Positions 52,889 to 62,887 of a DNA stretch of 64,000 nt are shown piece after piece. The DNA is from Luteibacter anthropi (GTDB lineage: Bacteria > Pseudomonadota > Gammaproteobacteria > Xanthomonadales > Rhodanobacteraceae): assembly GCF_011759365.1 (NCBI RefSeq), contig NZ_JAARLZ010000015.1:52815-116814 (forward strand), given 5' to 3'. The notes beneath the pieces were generated by a model. That model was not told the DNA's origin, made no database searches, and worked only from the letters and a program-made list of their open reading frames with translations. How positions within the stretch are numbered: the stretch's first letter is position 1; the number at the start of each line of letters is the position of its first letter. The position numbers and the translations under genes are program-made.

Positions 52889-54855
52889 GCGGCGGCGCCT
52901 TCCTTCAGTGCGGGGTGGGTAGCCCGGCGGCCCTGCTGCCACAGGCCGATCATTTCTTCGAAGGCGGCCCGCGCGCGGGCCACGAAGGTGGCGTCATCGA
53001 TACGGCCGGCGAGCCAGTCGGCGGACGGTGCCTTGAACAGCGTGCGGCCCACGGCGAAGCCACGGCAGGTGCGGCTGCCCGCAGCAGCGACGAACCCTTC
53101 GGCCAGTGTTTCCACGGAGGCGCTGAGGCCCAGCAGCAGCACGCCACGGCAGTACGGATCACGCTCTTCGATCAGTGCATCCACGGCCTGCCAGGTGTCG
53201 CGGCCCAGCGGGCAGAGCTTCCACCAGTCGGGCTTGATGCCGATGTTGTAGATGCGCTTGAGCGCACGCAGGGTGAGTTCATCGCGATGCGCCTGGTCGT
53301 TGCAGTTCGGCGGAATCACTTCGAGCAGCAGCTCGTGCCCGCTGAGCTTTGCCGCGTCGTAGAGCGCGTGCAGCTGGGTTTCCTGCTCAAGGCGATGCAT
53401 GGCCGGCGCGTCGGGATCGAAAGCCACGAGGCACTTGATGACGTGTTCCTTCGGCCAGCTCACCAGCTGGCTGCCGATGGAGCGCCCACGTTCGAATTCC
53501 AGCGGATTGGAACCGGGAACCTCGACCGGTCGGCCGATCCACCAGCCCCGGCCGGTGGCGGCATTCAATGCATCCTGGCCGTAGCGGTCGTCGGCCAGCA
53601 GGCCCACATGGCCCTGGAGCCTGCCAGCCTGTTCGGTGGCGGCCACCGCTTCGACCAGCAGTTCCTTCAGTCGCGGGATCCGTGCCTCGTCGCCGCCCAC
53701 CTCGCGGGCCAGTTCGAAGAAGGGCGTGCGGTGGTCGAAGGCGAACACGTACAGCTCGTCCCAGCGCTTGCGGGCGATGGCGGCACGATGCAGGTGCGAC
53801 AACTCGGCATCGAGATCCGGACGACGAATGGCGCCGTCACGCGCGAGGAAGGCGTCCAGTTCGTCGCGGCACGGCATGGCCGGTGCGCAGCCGTGGCGGG
53901 AGACGACGATGGCACCGCAGGCGTTGGCAAACGCACACGCCCGTTCCAGCGATTCGCCGCCCAGCCAGCCGGCGAGGAAGCCGGACAGGAAGGCATCGCC
54001 GGCGCCCAGCACGTTGAGCACGTCGACGCGGCTGCCGCGATAGGTGGGCGCATCGTCGATATCGGCGGGGACCGGTCCGTCGACCACGCTGCAACCCATC
54101 GGCCCGCGCTTCACCACGAGGGTGGCTTCGCTCACGGTGCGAACGGCACGCAAGGCTTCGATGAGGTTCTCGCTGCCTCCGGCGATATGGAATTCTTCTT
54201 CCGTACCGACAATGACGTCGAACTGGGGAAGAATCGCCTGCAGATGGCGGGTGACATGGTCGGCGGCGATGAAACGCTGTTCGCCATCGGCACGACCGGT
54301 AAGCCCCCACAGGACGGGGCGGTAATCAATGTCGAGCACGGTGCGCACGTCGTGCTTGTGTGCCAGGGCCAGCGCACGGCTGGCCGCGGCATGCACGCCG
54401 GGCTGTGAGAAATGCGTGCCGGTGATGGCGAGCGCACGACAGCCGGCGAGGAAACCCTCGTCGATGTCGCCCGGCACGAGCGCCATGTCGGCGCAGTTCT
54501 CGCGATAGAACAACAGGGGAAAGGTTTCGCGATCCTTAATGCCAAGAATGGCCAATGCGGTCAGGTGCTCGGGATCGATGCGGATCTGGCTGGTGTCGCT
54601 GCCTTCGGCGGCGAGCGTTTCGGTGAGGAAGCGCCCCATGTGGTCGTCGCCGACGCGGGCCAGCATGGCCGAGCGCAGGCCGAGCCGCGCGGTGCCGAAG
54701 GCCACGTTGGCCGACGAGCCGCCGAGGTATTTCGCGAAACTGGTGACATCCTCCAGGCGCGCACCGATCTGCTGGGCATAGAGGTCGACCGCGAGACGGC
54801 CCAGGCAGGCGATGTCGACGGGACGGGAGGGAGAACGAGGCGGGGGACTACGCAT
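52885..54855 (-). CDS. iolC: Bifunctional 5-dehydro-2-deoxygluconokinase / DUF2090 aldolase (IolC-IolJ-type fusion)
   Basis: 656 aa. Residues about 10-335 are a PfkB kinase (KYLGGSSANVAFGTARLG, and NVLGAGDAFLSGF with the catalytic Asp). From about 350 the DUF2090 domain follows (ELYVFAFDHRTPFFE, GIKPDWWKLCP, GVLLLGLSAS), an aldolase-fold partner that replaces a separate IolJ. It phosphorylates 2-deoxy-5-keto-gluconate and probably splits it into DHAP and malonate semialdehyde. The fusion is known in proteobacteria. The ATG is 17 bp after the upstream ABC ATPase gene. Confidence 0.95.
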   Translation of the reverse strand: MRSPPPRSPSRPVDIACLGRLAVDLYAQQIGARLEDVTSFAKYLGGSSANVAFGTARLGLRSAMLARVGDDHMGRFLTETLAAEGSDTSQIRIDPEHLTALAILGIKDRETFPLLFYRENCADMALVPGDIDEGFLAGCRALAITGTHFSQPGVHAAASRALALAHKHDVRTVLDIDYRPVLWGLTGRADGEQRFIAADHVTRHLQAILPQFDVIVGTEEEFHIAGGSENLIEALRAVRTVSEATLVVKRGPMGCSVVDGPVPADIDDAPTYRGSRVDVLNVLGAGDAFLSGFLAGWLGGESLERACAFANACGAIVVSRHGCAPAMPCRDELDAFLARDGAIRRPDLDAELSHLHRAAIARKRWDELYVFAFDHRTPFFELAREVGGDEARIPRLKELLVEAVAATEQAGRLQGHVGLLADDRYGQDALNAATGRGWWIGRPVEVPGSNPLEFERGRSIGSQLVSWPKEHVIKCLVAFDPDAPAMHRLEQETQLHALYDAAKLSGHELLLEVIPPNCNDQAHRDELTLRALKRIYNIGIKPDWWKLCPLGRDTWQAVDALIEERDPYCRGVLLLGLSASVETLAEGFVAAAGSRTCRGFAVGRTLFKAPSADWLAGRIDDATFVARARAAFEEMIGLWQQGRRATHPALKEGAAA

Positions 54856-54872
54856 GGGTGGTTTTTCCGTGT

Positions 54873-55661
<789 letters not shown>

Positions 55662-55672
55662 GGTGGCGGTCC

Positions 55673-56833
55673 TCACTTGGTGCTCGCAGCGCGGCTGCGG
55701 ATGTAGTGGTTGAACAGCACCGCCAGCAGCAACATGCCGCCAAGGAACACGCGGTACCAGTCGGAATCGATGTTGGTGTACGAGATGCCGATCTGCACGA
55801 CACCGAAGATCAGCGCACCGAAGCAGGCGCCGATGACGGAACCGAAGCCACCGGTAAGCAGGGTGCCGCCGATGACCACGGCGATGATGGCTTCGAATTC
55901 CTTCTGCAGGCCGCGATCCGCCGCCGCCGAACCCACGTCGGCCACCTGCAGCACGCCGAACAGGCAGGCGCAGAAGGCGGTGAGCACGAACAGCGAGATC
56001 TTCACGCGGCGCACGGGCACGCCGACGTTCTTCGCCGCGTTGGCGTCGCCGCCCACCATGTAGATCCAGTTGCCGAAGCGGGTGCGGGCGAGCACGAAGC
56101 CGGCCACGATGGCCATGAGCGCCCACCACAGCAGCACCTTGGGAATACCGCCGACCACGGGATCGCCATTGGGCAGCTTGTCGATGAGGTTCATGCCGGC
56201 CAGTGCGCTGAACAGCCAGTGCATCGTGGTGCCGTCGAACAGCGCGCTGCTGATCGGGTCGGCCGTGAACTTGTCGCCCACGCCGCTCACGATGGTGCTG
56301 TTGGCAAAGCCCGTGGACAGCACCAGCGTGAGGCCGCGCAGGATGAACATGAAGGCAAGGGTGACGATGAACGACGGCAGCTTCGTGCGCACCACGAGGT
56401 AACCGTTGAGCCAGCCCAGCGCCATGGACGCGGCGAAGGCGAAGATCACGGCGGCCCATAGCGGCCAGCCCAGGTACATGGGGGGAATGGCAACCAGCAC
56501 GCCCGAGAAACCGATCATCGAACCCATCGACAGATCGAATTCCCCGGCGATCATCAGCAGGCAGGCACCCACGGCGAGGACGCCGAGGTAGCCCGCCACC
56601 TGGGCCCAGTTGATGACGCCATCGAGGGCGAACATGCCCGAGCCGCCGGCGGTGAAGCCGAAGAACACGAAGACGAGCACGGTGCCCGCGATCGAGCCCA
56701 GTTCGGGCCTTTCGAGGAGGATGCGCCAGGGAGAGACCTTCCTGACGCGTTCGTCCGAGGGTTTCGCGGCTTGCGGCGACGTGTCGCGCTGGCGCTGGAT
56801 CATGTGGGTGACGCTCTCGTTGATGGCACTCAT
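55673..56833 (-). CDS. Sugar ABC importer permease (inositol type)
   Basis: 386 aa, RbsC/FrcC-like. About ten membrane helices; the conserved block [19 protein letters not shown] is the coupling loop that contacts the ATPase. A 35-residue cytoplasmic N-terminus precedes the first helix. It forms the channel of the importer with the flanking ATPase and binding protein. Confidence 0.94.
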   Translation of the reverse strand: MSAINESVTHMIQRQRDTSPQAAKPSDERVRKVSPWRILLERPELGSIAGTVLVFVFFGFTAGGSGMFALDGVINWAQVAGYLGVLAVGACLLMIAGEFDLSMGSMIGFSGVLVAIPPMYLGWPLWAAVIFAFAASMALGWLNGYLVVRTKLPSFIVTLAFMFILRGLTLVLSTGFANSTIVSGVGDKFTADPISSALFDGTTMHWLFSALAGMNLIDKLPNGDPVVGGIPKVLLWWALMAIVAGFVLARTRFGNWIYMVGGDANAAKNVGVPVRRVKISLFVLTAFCACLFGVLQVADVGSAAADRGLQKEFEAIIAVVIGGTLLTGGFGSVIGACFGALIFGVVQIGISYTNIDSDWYRVFLGGMLLLAVLFNHYIRSRAASTK

Positions 56834-56849
56834 GTTCGACTCCCGACGA

Positions 56850-57893
56850 TCAGCGGTACTGACCGGCGTATTTCTCTACGGTGGCAACGTTGTCCTTGGT
56901 CACGAAGGCCGGACCCGAACTGACGCCGGTGGCGGTGTAGATGGGCTTCAGGTCGTACTGCTTCAGGCGGGCCTGGAACTTCGGATTGGCCTTGAGCGCG
57001 GCGATGATCTTTGCCGGGTCGTTGGTCTTTTCGTCGTGGGCGATCACGAGGGCGGCGATGCCCATGTAGCCCTGCAGATAAGGCTGCTGGTCGATGGCGT
57101 ACTGGATGGTGCCGGACTTGATGCCGTCGATGATGGCGGGCGAGAGGTCGAATGTGCCGAAGTTGATCTTGCCCACCAGGTGCATGTCCTGCACCACCTT
57201 GATGGCCGGTTCGGCGGCGTTCGGGCCGAGCGCCAGGATCGCCTGGGTCTTCGGGTTGGCGCGCAGGTAGGCGCTGAGCTTGCTGGCGACCACCGTCGGG
57301 TCCATGCCCGTGTCGATCATGGAGGTCTTGCGCCAGTCCTTCAGGCCGATGGCATCGGCAAAGCCCTGGCAGCGTTCGAACGAGGCGTTGTTGGTGGCAT
57401 AGTGGTTCACGCAGACGAAGCTGGTGATGCCGGCGGCCTTGGCGCGTTCACCGGCGGCCTTGCCTGCGTCGTACTCACCCTGGCCCACGTGCATGATCGC
57501 GCCGAGTTTCTTGCTTTCGTCGGGCGTGCCGGAGTTGATGGTGACGATGGGAATGCCCTTGGCGGTGATCTTGGCGGCAGGGGCCTTCAGCACGGCGTAG
57601 CTGGCGATATCGAACGACACGCCCTGGTAGTTGCGGGCGGCGGCGGATTCCAGCTGGCGGGCCATTTCGCTCAGGTCGCCGTTGCCGGAGCCCCGGTAGT
57701 CCACGGCCACGCCGAAGTCTTCGCCAGCCTGCTTGATCGCATTCTTGATGGTGTTCCACCAGGAGTCCGAGTCGGCCGCATGGGAGACCAGCACGTAGCG
57801 GTCGCCGGGGGCGGCGTGGGCCGAGGGGGTGGAAAGACCGAGGCCGAGGGCCAGGGCGGCCGCCAATGAGGCGTGGAACAGTTTGGATCGCAT
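56850..57893 (-). CDS. Periplasmic sugar-binding protein of the inositol ABC importer
   Basis: 347 aa, periplasmic-binding-protein type I fold (Peripla_BP_4). Signal peptide residues 1-27 (TPSAHA-AP). YVLVSHAADSDSWWNTIKNAI begins the mature fold. GGAGG lies five bases before the ATG at 57893. It is the first gene of the nine-gene leftward unit, directly downstream of the shared operator region, so its high expression can be set apart from the enzymes. Confidence 0.93.
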   Translation of the reverse strand: MRSKLFHASLAAALALGLGLSTPSAHAAPGDRYVLVSHAADSDSWWNTIKNAIKQAGEDFGVAVDYRGSGNGDLSEMARQLESAAARNYQGVSFDIASYAVLKAPAAKITAKGIPIVTINSGTPDESKKLGAIMHVGQGEYDAGKAAGERAKAAGITSFVCVNHYATNNASFERCQGFADAIGLKDWRKTSMIDTGMDPTVVASKLSAYLRANPKTQAILALGPNAAEPAIKVVQDMHLVGKINFGTFDLSPAIIDGIKSGTIQYAIDQQPYLQGYMGIAALVIAHDEKTNDPAKIIAALKANPKFQARLKQYDLKPIYTATGVSSGPAFVTKDNVATVEKYAGQYR

Positions 57894-58005
57894 AGTGCCT
57901 CCACAGGGGGCCGGAAACCCGGCCGGGATGGTGTCGAACGCGATACGGCCTGACGGCCGCTGTTTTGCCGAAAGCGGGCTGAGCATGGACCCGTGGAATG
58001 CGGGT

Positions 58006-58051
58006 TGCAATTTGCATTGCAGCAAAAAAATAAATGGAAAATATGTTCCAT
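58006..58051. promoter_or_regulatory. Divergent iol promoter region with two palindromes
   Basis: ATGGAA (58034-58039), six bases, TTCCAT (58046-58051) forms GGAA-N6-TTCC, the operator reported for the RpiR-type IolR of Sinorhizobium meliloti. TGCAAT (58006-58011), four bases, ATTGCA (58016-58021) is a second perfect palindrome 12 bp away. The stretch between them is A-rich (A7). Both lie between the importer gene and the RpiR gene. Confidence 0.7.
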
Positions 58052-58092
58052 CGCGTGCTTCAATGCCGTCCGTCCCCGACACGGAGCCACCC

Positions 58093-58959
58093 ATGGCAAA
58101 ACGCAGCGAAGCCGACGCGCTCATGCAGCGCATTGCGGAGGAATTCGAGGCCTTGCCGCGCCAGTTGCAAGGCGTGGCGCGGTACCTTGAGGAACACCGT
58201 AGTTCCATCATGGTCCAGCGGGTGGGTGAGATCGCAGAAGGTTGCGGTGTCCACGCCTCGGCCGTGGTGCGCTTCGCCCAGCGCTTCGGCTATTCCGGCT
58301 TCACCGAGATGCAGGCGGTGTTCCGCGAGGCCTGGGCGGCGCAGTCCGCTCCCTCGCGCAGCTACCAGCAACGCATCCGTCGGGTGATCGAAGACCGCGA
58401 AGGCGGTATCCCGGCCGGTGAGATCGCATCCCGCTTCATCGACGCCAGCCGTGCAGGCCTCGACGAACTGGCCTCCGAACTCGACGAACGCCGCTTCCAG
58501 AAAGCGGTGGATATCCTCGCCGAGGCCGAGAACATCTACGTGGTGGGCGTGCGTCGCTCGTTCGCCATTGCCACCTACATCGCCTACGCGTTGCAGCACA
58601 CGCAGAAGCGCGTGCACCTGGTCAACGGCCTGGGTGGCATGTATCGCGAACAGCTTCGCAGCATCCGCAAGGGCGATGCGCTGATCGCCATCAGCTTCCC
58701 GCCGTTCGGCAAGGAAACCCTCTATGCGATGCGCGTGGCGCAGCAGCATCGCGCGAACGTGCTGGCGATCACCGAGAGCGATCTCGGTCCGCTGGCGCGT
58801 CATTCGGATGTGTTGCTGAAGGTGAAGGAGGGCAGTGCGTTTGCCTTCCGTGGCCTCACCAGCACGATGTGCCTGTGCCAGGCGCTGTTCGTCGCGCTGG
58901 CCTACAAGCTCGAACTCACTGTCGAAGAAACGATTCCCCGAGGAGAATACGATGATTGA
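58093..58959 (+). CDS. iolR: RpiR-family transcriptional regulator, probably IolR
   Basis: 288 aa from the ATG at 58093, with GGAG eight bases upstream. Residues about 1-80 are the RpiR HTH_6 domain (IMVQRVGEIAEGCGVHASAVVRFAQRFGYSGF). Residues about 125-265 are a SIS sugar-phosphate-binding domain (IYVVGVRRSFAIATYIAY, GDALIAISFPPFGKETL). It would repress both iol units until an inositol-derived phosphate binds. It overlaps iolG by eight bases. Confidence 0.9.
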   Translation: MAKRSEADALMQRIAEEFEALPRQLQGVARYLEEHRSSIMVQRVGEIAEGCGVHASAVVRFAQRFGYSGFTEMQAVFREAWAAQSAPSRSYQQRIRRVIEDREGGIPAGEIASRFIDASRAGLDELASELDERRFQKAVDILAEAENIYVVGVRRSFAIATYIAYALQHTQKRVHLVNGLGGMYREQLRSIRKGDALIAISFPPFGKETLYAMRVAQQHRANVLAITESDLGPLARHSDVLLKVKEGSAFAFRGLTSTMCLCQALFVALAYKLELTVEETIPRGEYDD

Positions 58960-59944
58960 AGTTGCCGTTTTCGGTGCCGGTCGCATCGGCAAGATCCACG
59001 CGGGCAACGTCGCCCGTCACCCGGAAGCGAAGCTGCGCTACGTGGTGGACGTGCACGAACCCTCGGCGAAGGAACTGGCCGGAAAACATGGCGCCACCGT
59101 CGCCAGCGTCGACGAGGCGCTGAACGATCCGGCCGTGGGCGCGGTGGTGATCGGCTCCAGCACCGATACCCATGCCGACCTCATCCAGCGCGCGGCGGCC
59201 GCCGGCAAGGCGATCTTCTGCGAGAAGCCGGTGGATCTCGACGTGGAACGTGCGCGTGCCTGCCAGGCCGCGGTGGAAAAGGCGGGCGTGGTCTGCATGA
59301 TTGCCTTCCAGCGCCGCTTCGATCCCACGTTCTCGTCGCTGAAGAAGCGCCTGGACGATGGCGAGATCGGCACGCCGGAAGTGCTGGTGGTGACCAGCCG
59401 CGATCCAGGCGCGCCGCCGGTGAATTACATCAAGAGTTCCGGTGGCGTGTTCAAGGACATGCTGATCCACGACTTCGACATCTTCCGCTGGGTGCTGGGC
59501 GACGTGGCGGTCAGCGTGCATGCGGCGGGCAGCTGCCTGACCGACCCGGCCATCGAAGGTGCGGGCGATATCGATACCACGGCCGTCACCATCCGCACGA
59601 AGAGCGGCAAGCTGTGCCAGATCAATACCTCGCGTCGCGCCGCCTACGGTTACGACCAGCGCTTCGAAGTGCTCGGCAGCAAGGGCATGCTCCAGGCGGG
59701 TAATGTCACGCCGACCCAGGTCGTTTCGCACACGGCCACGAACATCGCGCATGACCTGCCGGAGCACTTCTTCCTGGAGCGCTACCGCGAGGCCTATGCC
59801 GCCGAGATCGCGCACTTCTTCGATGCCCTGGCGGCCGGCACGCCGGTACGCACCACCATCGCCGACGGCATCAAGGCACTGGAACTGGCCGAAGCCGCCG
59901 CGCGTTCCTGGCGTGAAGGCCAGGCCGTGCAGGTGAACATCTGA
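58952..59944 (+). CDS. iolG: myo-Inositol 2-dehydrogenase IolG
   Basis: 330 aa, Gfo/Idh/MocA family. GAGRIGKIHAGN binds NAD, FCEKPVDLD has the catalytic Lys of EKP, and KDMLIHDFDIFRW supplies the Asp/His pair. It oxidises myo-inositol to scyllo-inosose, the first pathway step. AGGAG lies just upstream of the ATG, inside the 3' end of the regulator gene. Confidence 0.94.
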   Translation: MIEVAVFGAGRIGKIHAGNVARHPEAKLRYVVDVHEPSAKELAGKHGATVASVDEALNDPAVGAVVIGSSTDTHADLIQRAAAAGKAIFCEKPVDLDVERARACQAAVEKAGVVCMIAFQRRFDPTFSSLKKRLDDGEIGTPEVLVVTSRDPGAPPVNYIKSSGGVFKDMLIHDFDIFRWVLGDVAVSVHAAGSCLTDPAIEGAGDIDTTAVTIRTKSGKLCQINTSRRAAYGYDQRFEVLGSKGMLQAGNVTPTQVVSHTATNIAHDLPEHFFLERYREAYAAEIAHFFDALAAGTPVRTTIADGIKALELAEAAARSWREGQAVQVNI

Positions 59945-59954
59945 GGCCACGTCC

Positions 59955-60971
59955 ATGACTACCCTTCGTATCGGCCTTGCCGGCCTCGGCCGGCTTGGCC
60001 AACGCTATGCGGAAAACCTCGCCCGGGCCGTGCCCCGGGCGGAACTGGTGGCCGCGTGCAGCCCCGTGGAAAGCGAGCGTGAATGGGCGCGCGAGACACT
60101 GGGCATCCCGGTCATTCATGACAGCTACGAGCGCATGCTCGCCGATCCATCCATCGATGCGGTGTTCCTGGTCACGCCGACCTCGCTGCATCCGGCGCAG
60201 ATCGAGCAGGCGCTGGATGCCGGCAAGCATGTGTTCTGCGAAAAGCCCTTGTCGCTCGATCTCGACGAATGCCGTCGTGCCGCCGAGCACGCGGATAAGT
60301 CCACGAAGCGCGCCATGGTAGGTTTCGTGCGTCGCTTCGATGAAAGCTATCGCAACGCTTACCGACATATCGCGGCGGGCGGCATCGGGCATCCATTCCT
60401 GGTGTATTCGCAGACGGCTGACCTGGCCGATCCGTCGGGCGCCTTCATCAAGTTCGCACCGACCAGCGGCGGCATTTTCCTGGATTGCAGCGTGCACGAT
60501 GTGGACCTGGCGCGCTGGTTGCTGGGGCGCCCGAAAGCGGTGAAGGCCTATGCGACGGGTACGGTGGCGATGTATCCGGCGCTGAAGGAGATCGGCGACA
60601 TCGACAACGGTATTGCCATCGTGGAATTCGAAGGCGGCCGCATGGCGATGTTCCATGCCTCGCGCACGCAGGCGCACGGGCACGATACGCATACCGATGT
60701 CACGGGTACGGCCGGCAAGGTGAGCGTGGGCCGCAATCCGAGGGCGGACCGGGTGGAGATTTCCGATGCGGCGGGCGTCCGCAATACGGTGCTGCCGTCG
60801 TTCTACGAGCGCTTCGCACCGGCCTTCGTGACGCAGGCGAAGCATTTCGTGGATGCCATCCTCGACGAGACGCCGTTCGACCTGACCATGGAGGATGCCG
60901 TCGAGGCGACGCGCATTGCCATCGCGATGCGTGAGTCGTTGCAGAGTGGGCAGCCGGTTTTGCTGGATTGA
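59955..60971 (+). CDS. Gfo/Idh/MocA-family dehydrogenase, probably for another inositol isomer
   Basis: 338 aa. GLAGLGRLGQRYAENL (NAD site), FCEKPLSLD and GIFLDCSVHDVDLARW (Asp-His) place it in the same family as IolG, but with a distinct sequence. Ten bp after iolG and surely co-transcribed, it may act on scyllo- or chiro-inositol, or on an epimerising step. The exact substrate cannot be told. Confidence 0.88.
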   Translation: MTTLRIGLAGLGRLGQRYAENLARAVPRAELVAACSPVESEREWARETLGIPVIHDSYERMLADPSIDAVFLVTPTSLHPAQIEQALDAGKHVFCEKPLSLDLDECRRAAEHADKSTKRAMVGFVRRFDESYRNAYRHIAAGGIGHPFLVYSQTADLADPSGAFIKFAPTSGGIFLDCSVHDVDLARWLLGRPKAVKAYATGTVAMYPALKEIGDIDNGIAIVEFEGGRMAMFHASRTQAHGHDTHTDVTGTAGKVSVGRNPRADRVEISDAAGVRNTVLPSFYERFAPAFVTQAKHFVDAILDETPFDLTMEDAVEATRIAIAMRESLQSGQPVLLD

Positions 60972-60991
60972 TGCAGGTACCGCTTCGATCC

Positions 60992-61076
60992 GGTCGCGCG
61001 CAAGGCGCGCTCCTACAGGGGAGCCTTGCGCACGACCGGACCGAGGCCGGTGTAGGAGCGCGCCTTGCGCGCGACC
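60992..61076. repeat. REP-like units, reverse then forward
   Basis: A reverse unit (60992-61017), a degenerate middle (61020-61039, GAGCCTTGCGCACGACCGG) and a forward unit (61051-61076). The order is opposite to the usual forward-reverse pairs. Confidence 0.9.
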
Positions 61077-61160
61077 GGTATCCGTCAAAATAACCGGCCC
61101 CCTCATCGCCCCATGAAAAAACCTTCATGCGACACGATGACGCAGTGCAGCAACGAAGCC

Positions 61161-61174
61161 TATAATAGGCCGCC
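61161..61174 (+). promoter_or_regulatory. TATAAT box immediately before the MFS gene start
   Basis: A perfect TATAAT (61161-61166) ends eight bases before the ATG, with a weak ATGACG 18 bp further upstream. Transcription would start about one or two bases before the start codon, giving a leaderless mRNA. Confidence 0.5.
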
Positions 61175-62407
61175 ATGTCCCTCCCCTCTCTCGTTCCCCA
61201 TCGTGGACGGCGCTTCGCCGTTACCGCGCGGATTCTTTCCGCAGTGGTCTTCACGTTCGTCTGCTACTTCAGCATCGGCATCCCGCTCGCTGTACTGCCG
61301 GGCTTCGTACATTCGAACCTCGGCTACGCCACCGTCCTCGCGGGGCTGGCGGTCAGTGCGCAGTATCTTGCGACCCTGCTGAGCCGGCCGCACGCCGGCC
61401 GCATGGCCGACGCCATGGGGCCCAAACGCACCGTCATCGCCGGCCTCATCGTGCTCGCGCTCTCGGGCCTGTTTCTGGCCCTTGCCGCCCTCGTACCGAA
61501 GATGCCGGCGCTGTCGCTGGCCCTGGTGCTGATGAGTCGCCTCGGCCTCGGCTTCGCAGAGAGCTGGGTCAGCACCGGCTCGATCACCTGGGGCATCGGT
61601 GGCATCGGCGGCGAGCACACGGCGCGGGTGATCTCCTGGAACGGTATCGCAACCTACGGCGGCATCGCGCTCGGCGCGCCGCTGGGCGTGAAGCTGGCGG
61701 GCGATTACGGCCTCATTTCCCTGGGCATCCTCACCTTTGCCCTCGGGCTCGTCGCCTTGCCGCTGGCCTTGTGGAAAGCCCGCGTGCCACCAAGCCACGG
61801 CGAGCGCCTGCCGTTCAAGAGCGTGCTGTCGCGCGTGATGCCCTACGGCATCGGCCTTGCACTGGGTTCCATCGGGTTCGGCTCGCTCTCTACCTTTGTG
61901 GCGCTCTACTACGCCAACCGTGGCTGGGCCGACGCCGCGCTGTCGCTGTCCGTGTTCGGCGGCTGTTTTATCGGCATGCGCCTGATTTTCAGCAACATGA
62001 TCGGCCGCTTCGGCGGCTACCGCGTTGCCATTGTCTCGTTGCTGATCGAAGGGGCGGGCCTTGCCTTGCTTTGGCTCGGTGACACGCCGCACCTGGCGCT
62101 GGCCGGTGCCGCGCTCACCGGTTCGGGGTTTGCCCTGATCTTCCCTGCGCTGGGCGTGGAGGCCGTGGGCCGGGTCAGCATGCACAACCGTGGCGCCGCG
62201 CTGGGCGCGTATTCGGTGTTCCTGGATGTGGCGCTGGGGCTGACCGGCCCCGTGGGTGGCTGGGTTGCCGGTCGCTTCGATTACCCGGCGATCTTCCTCC
62301 TGGCCGGTATCGCATCGGTGGTGGCGGCAGGACTCTCGCTGTCGCTTTACCTGCGCTTCGGCCGCGATGAGCCGACGCAAGAAAACCGGGCCGACGCACG
62401 GGCATAA
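61175..62407 (+). CDS. MFS transporter, YfcJ/YhhS type
   Basis: 410 aa, 12 predicted helices. The loop 2-3 motif LLSRPHAGRMADAMGPKRTV and the SRLGLGFAESWVSTGSITWG block in the fourth and fifth segments are typical of the YhhS/YfcJ drug and arabinose exporters. Its substrate is unknown. A TATAAT just before the ATG suggests a leaderless transcript. It is the first gene after the inositol cluster but has its own promoter. Confidence 0.88.
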   Translation: MSLPSLVPHRGRRFAVTARILSAVVFTFVCYFSIGIPLAVLPGFVHSNLGYATVLAGLAVSAQYLATLLSRPHAGRMADAMGPKRTVIAGLIVLALSGLFLALAALVPKMPALSLALVLMSRLGLGFAESWVSTGSITWGIGGIGGEHTARVISWNGIATYGGIALGAPLGVKLAGDYGLISLGILTFALGLVALPLALWKARVPPSHGERLPFKSVLSRVMPYGIGLALGSIGFGSLSTFVALYYANRGWADAALSLSVFGGCFIGMRLIFSNMIGRFGGYRVAIVSLLIEGAGLALLWLGDTPHLALAGAALTGSGFALIFPALGVEAVGRVSMHNRGAALGAYSVFLDVALGLTGPVGGWVAGRFDYPAIFLLAGIASVVAAGLSLSLYLRFGRDEPTQENRADARA

Positions 62408-62437
62408 TGCCCGTCTGATCCCTTACGAGAGCGTTGC

Positions 62438-62833
62438 ATGCCCTACGATCGCAGCTGGATGGGCTTTGGCATGACCGGTGCCCTGGAAGCAGGTGGCATC
62501 GCCTTGCTCGTCGGTATCGTGGTGTATCTGCTCGTGCGCCTCATGTTCGGCAAGGGCGGCGGCTGGAGCGCGGGCAGGGAAGTGTCGGTGGCCTTCGTGC
62601 TCACCCTGCTTGTTGCGGGCGGCGAGGACATGTGGAACCTCTTCTACTTCAACGTGGTGCCCATCCAGTCCACCACGCTGCTGCGCCTGAAGCTGGCGGC
62701 GGTGCACGACCCGGACGCCATCGGCCTGCGCGTGTTCTTCGAACTGGTGGGCGGCCTGGTCGGCGTGTGCATCGGCTGGGCCGTGTTCTCCGGTGGCTTC
62801 AAGCGCCTGGTCGGCCACGTCAAAGGGCCCTGA
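62438..62833 (+). CDS. Small four-helix membrane protein, hypothetical
   Basis: 131 aa, with helices at about 13-38, 48-63 and 100-120 and acidic GGEDMWNLFYF between. No family is recognised. It follows the MFS gene by 30 bp on the same strand and may be co-expressed. Confidence 0.72.
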   Translation: MPYDRSWMGFGMTGALEAGGIALLVGIVVYLLVRLMFGKGGGWSAGREVSVAFVLTLLVAGGEDMWNLFYFNVVPIQSTTLLRLKLAAVHDPDAIGLRVFFELVGGLVGVCIGWAVFSGGFKRLVGHVKGP

Positions 62834-62887
62834 TCCGGGGCTCCCTCGGGAGCCGACCTTCTCGGTGACGGATGTCGCAAAGGCCGG

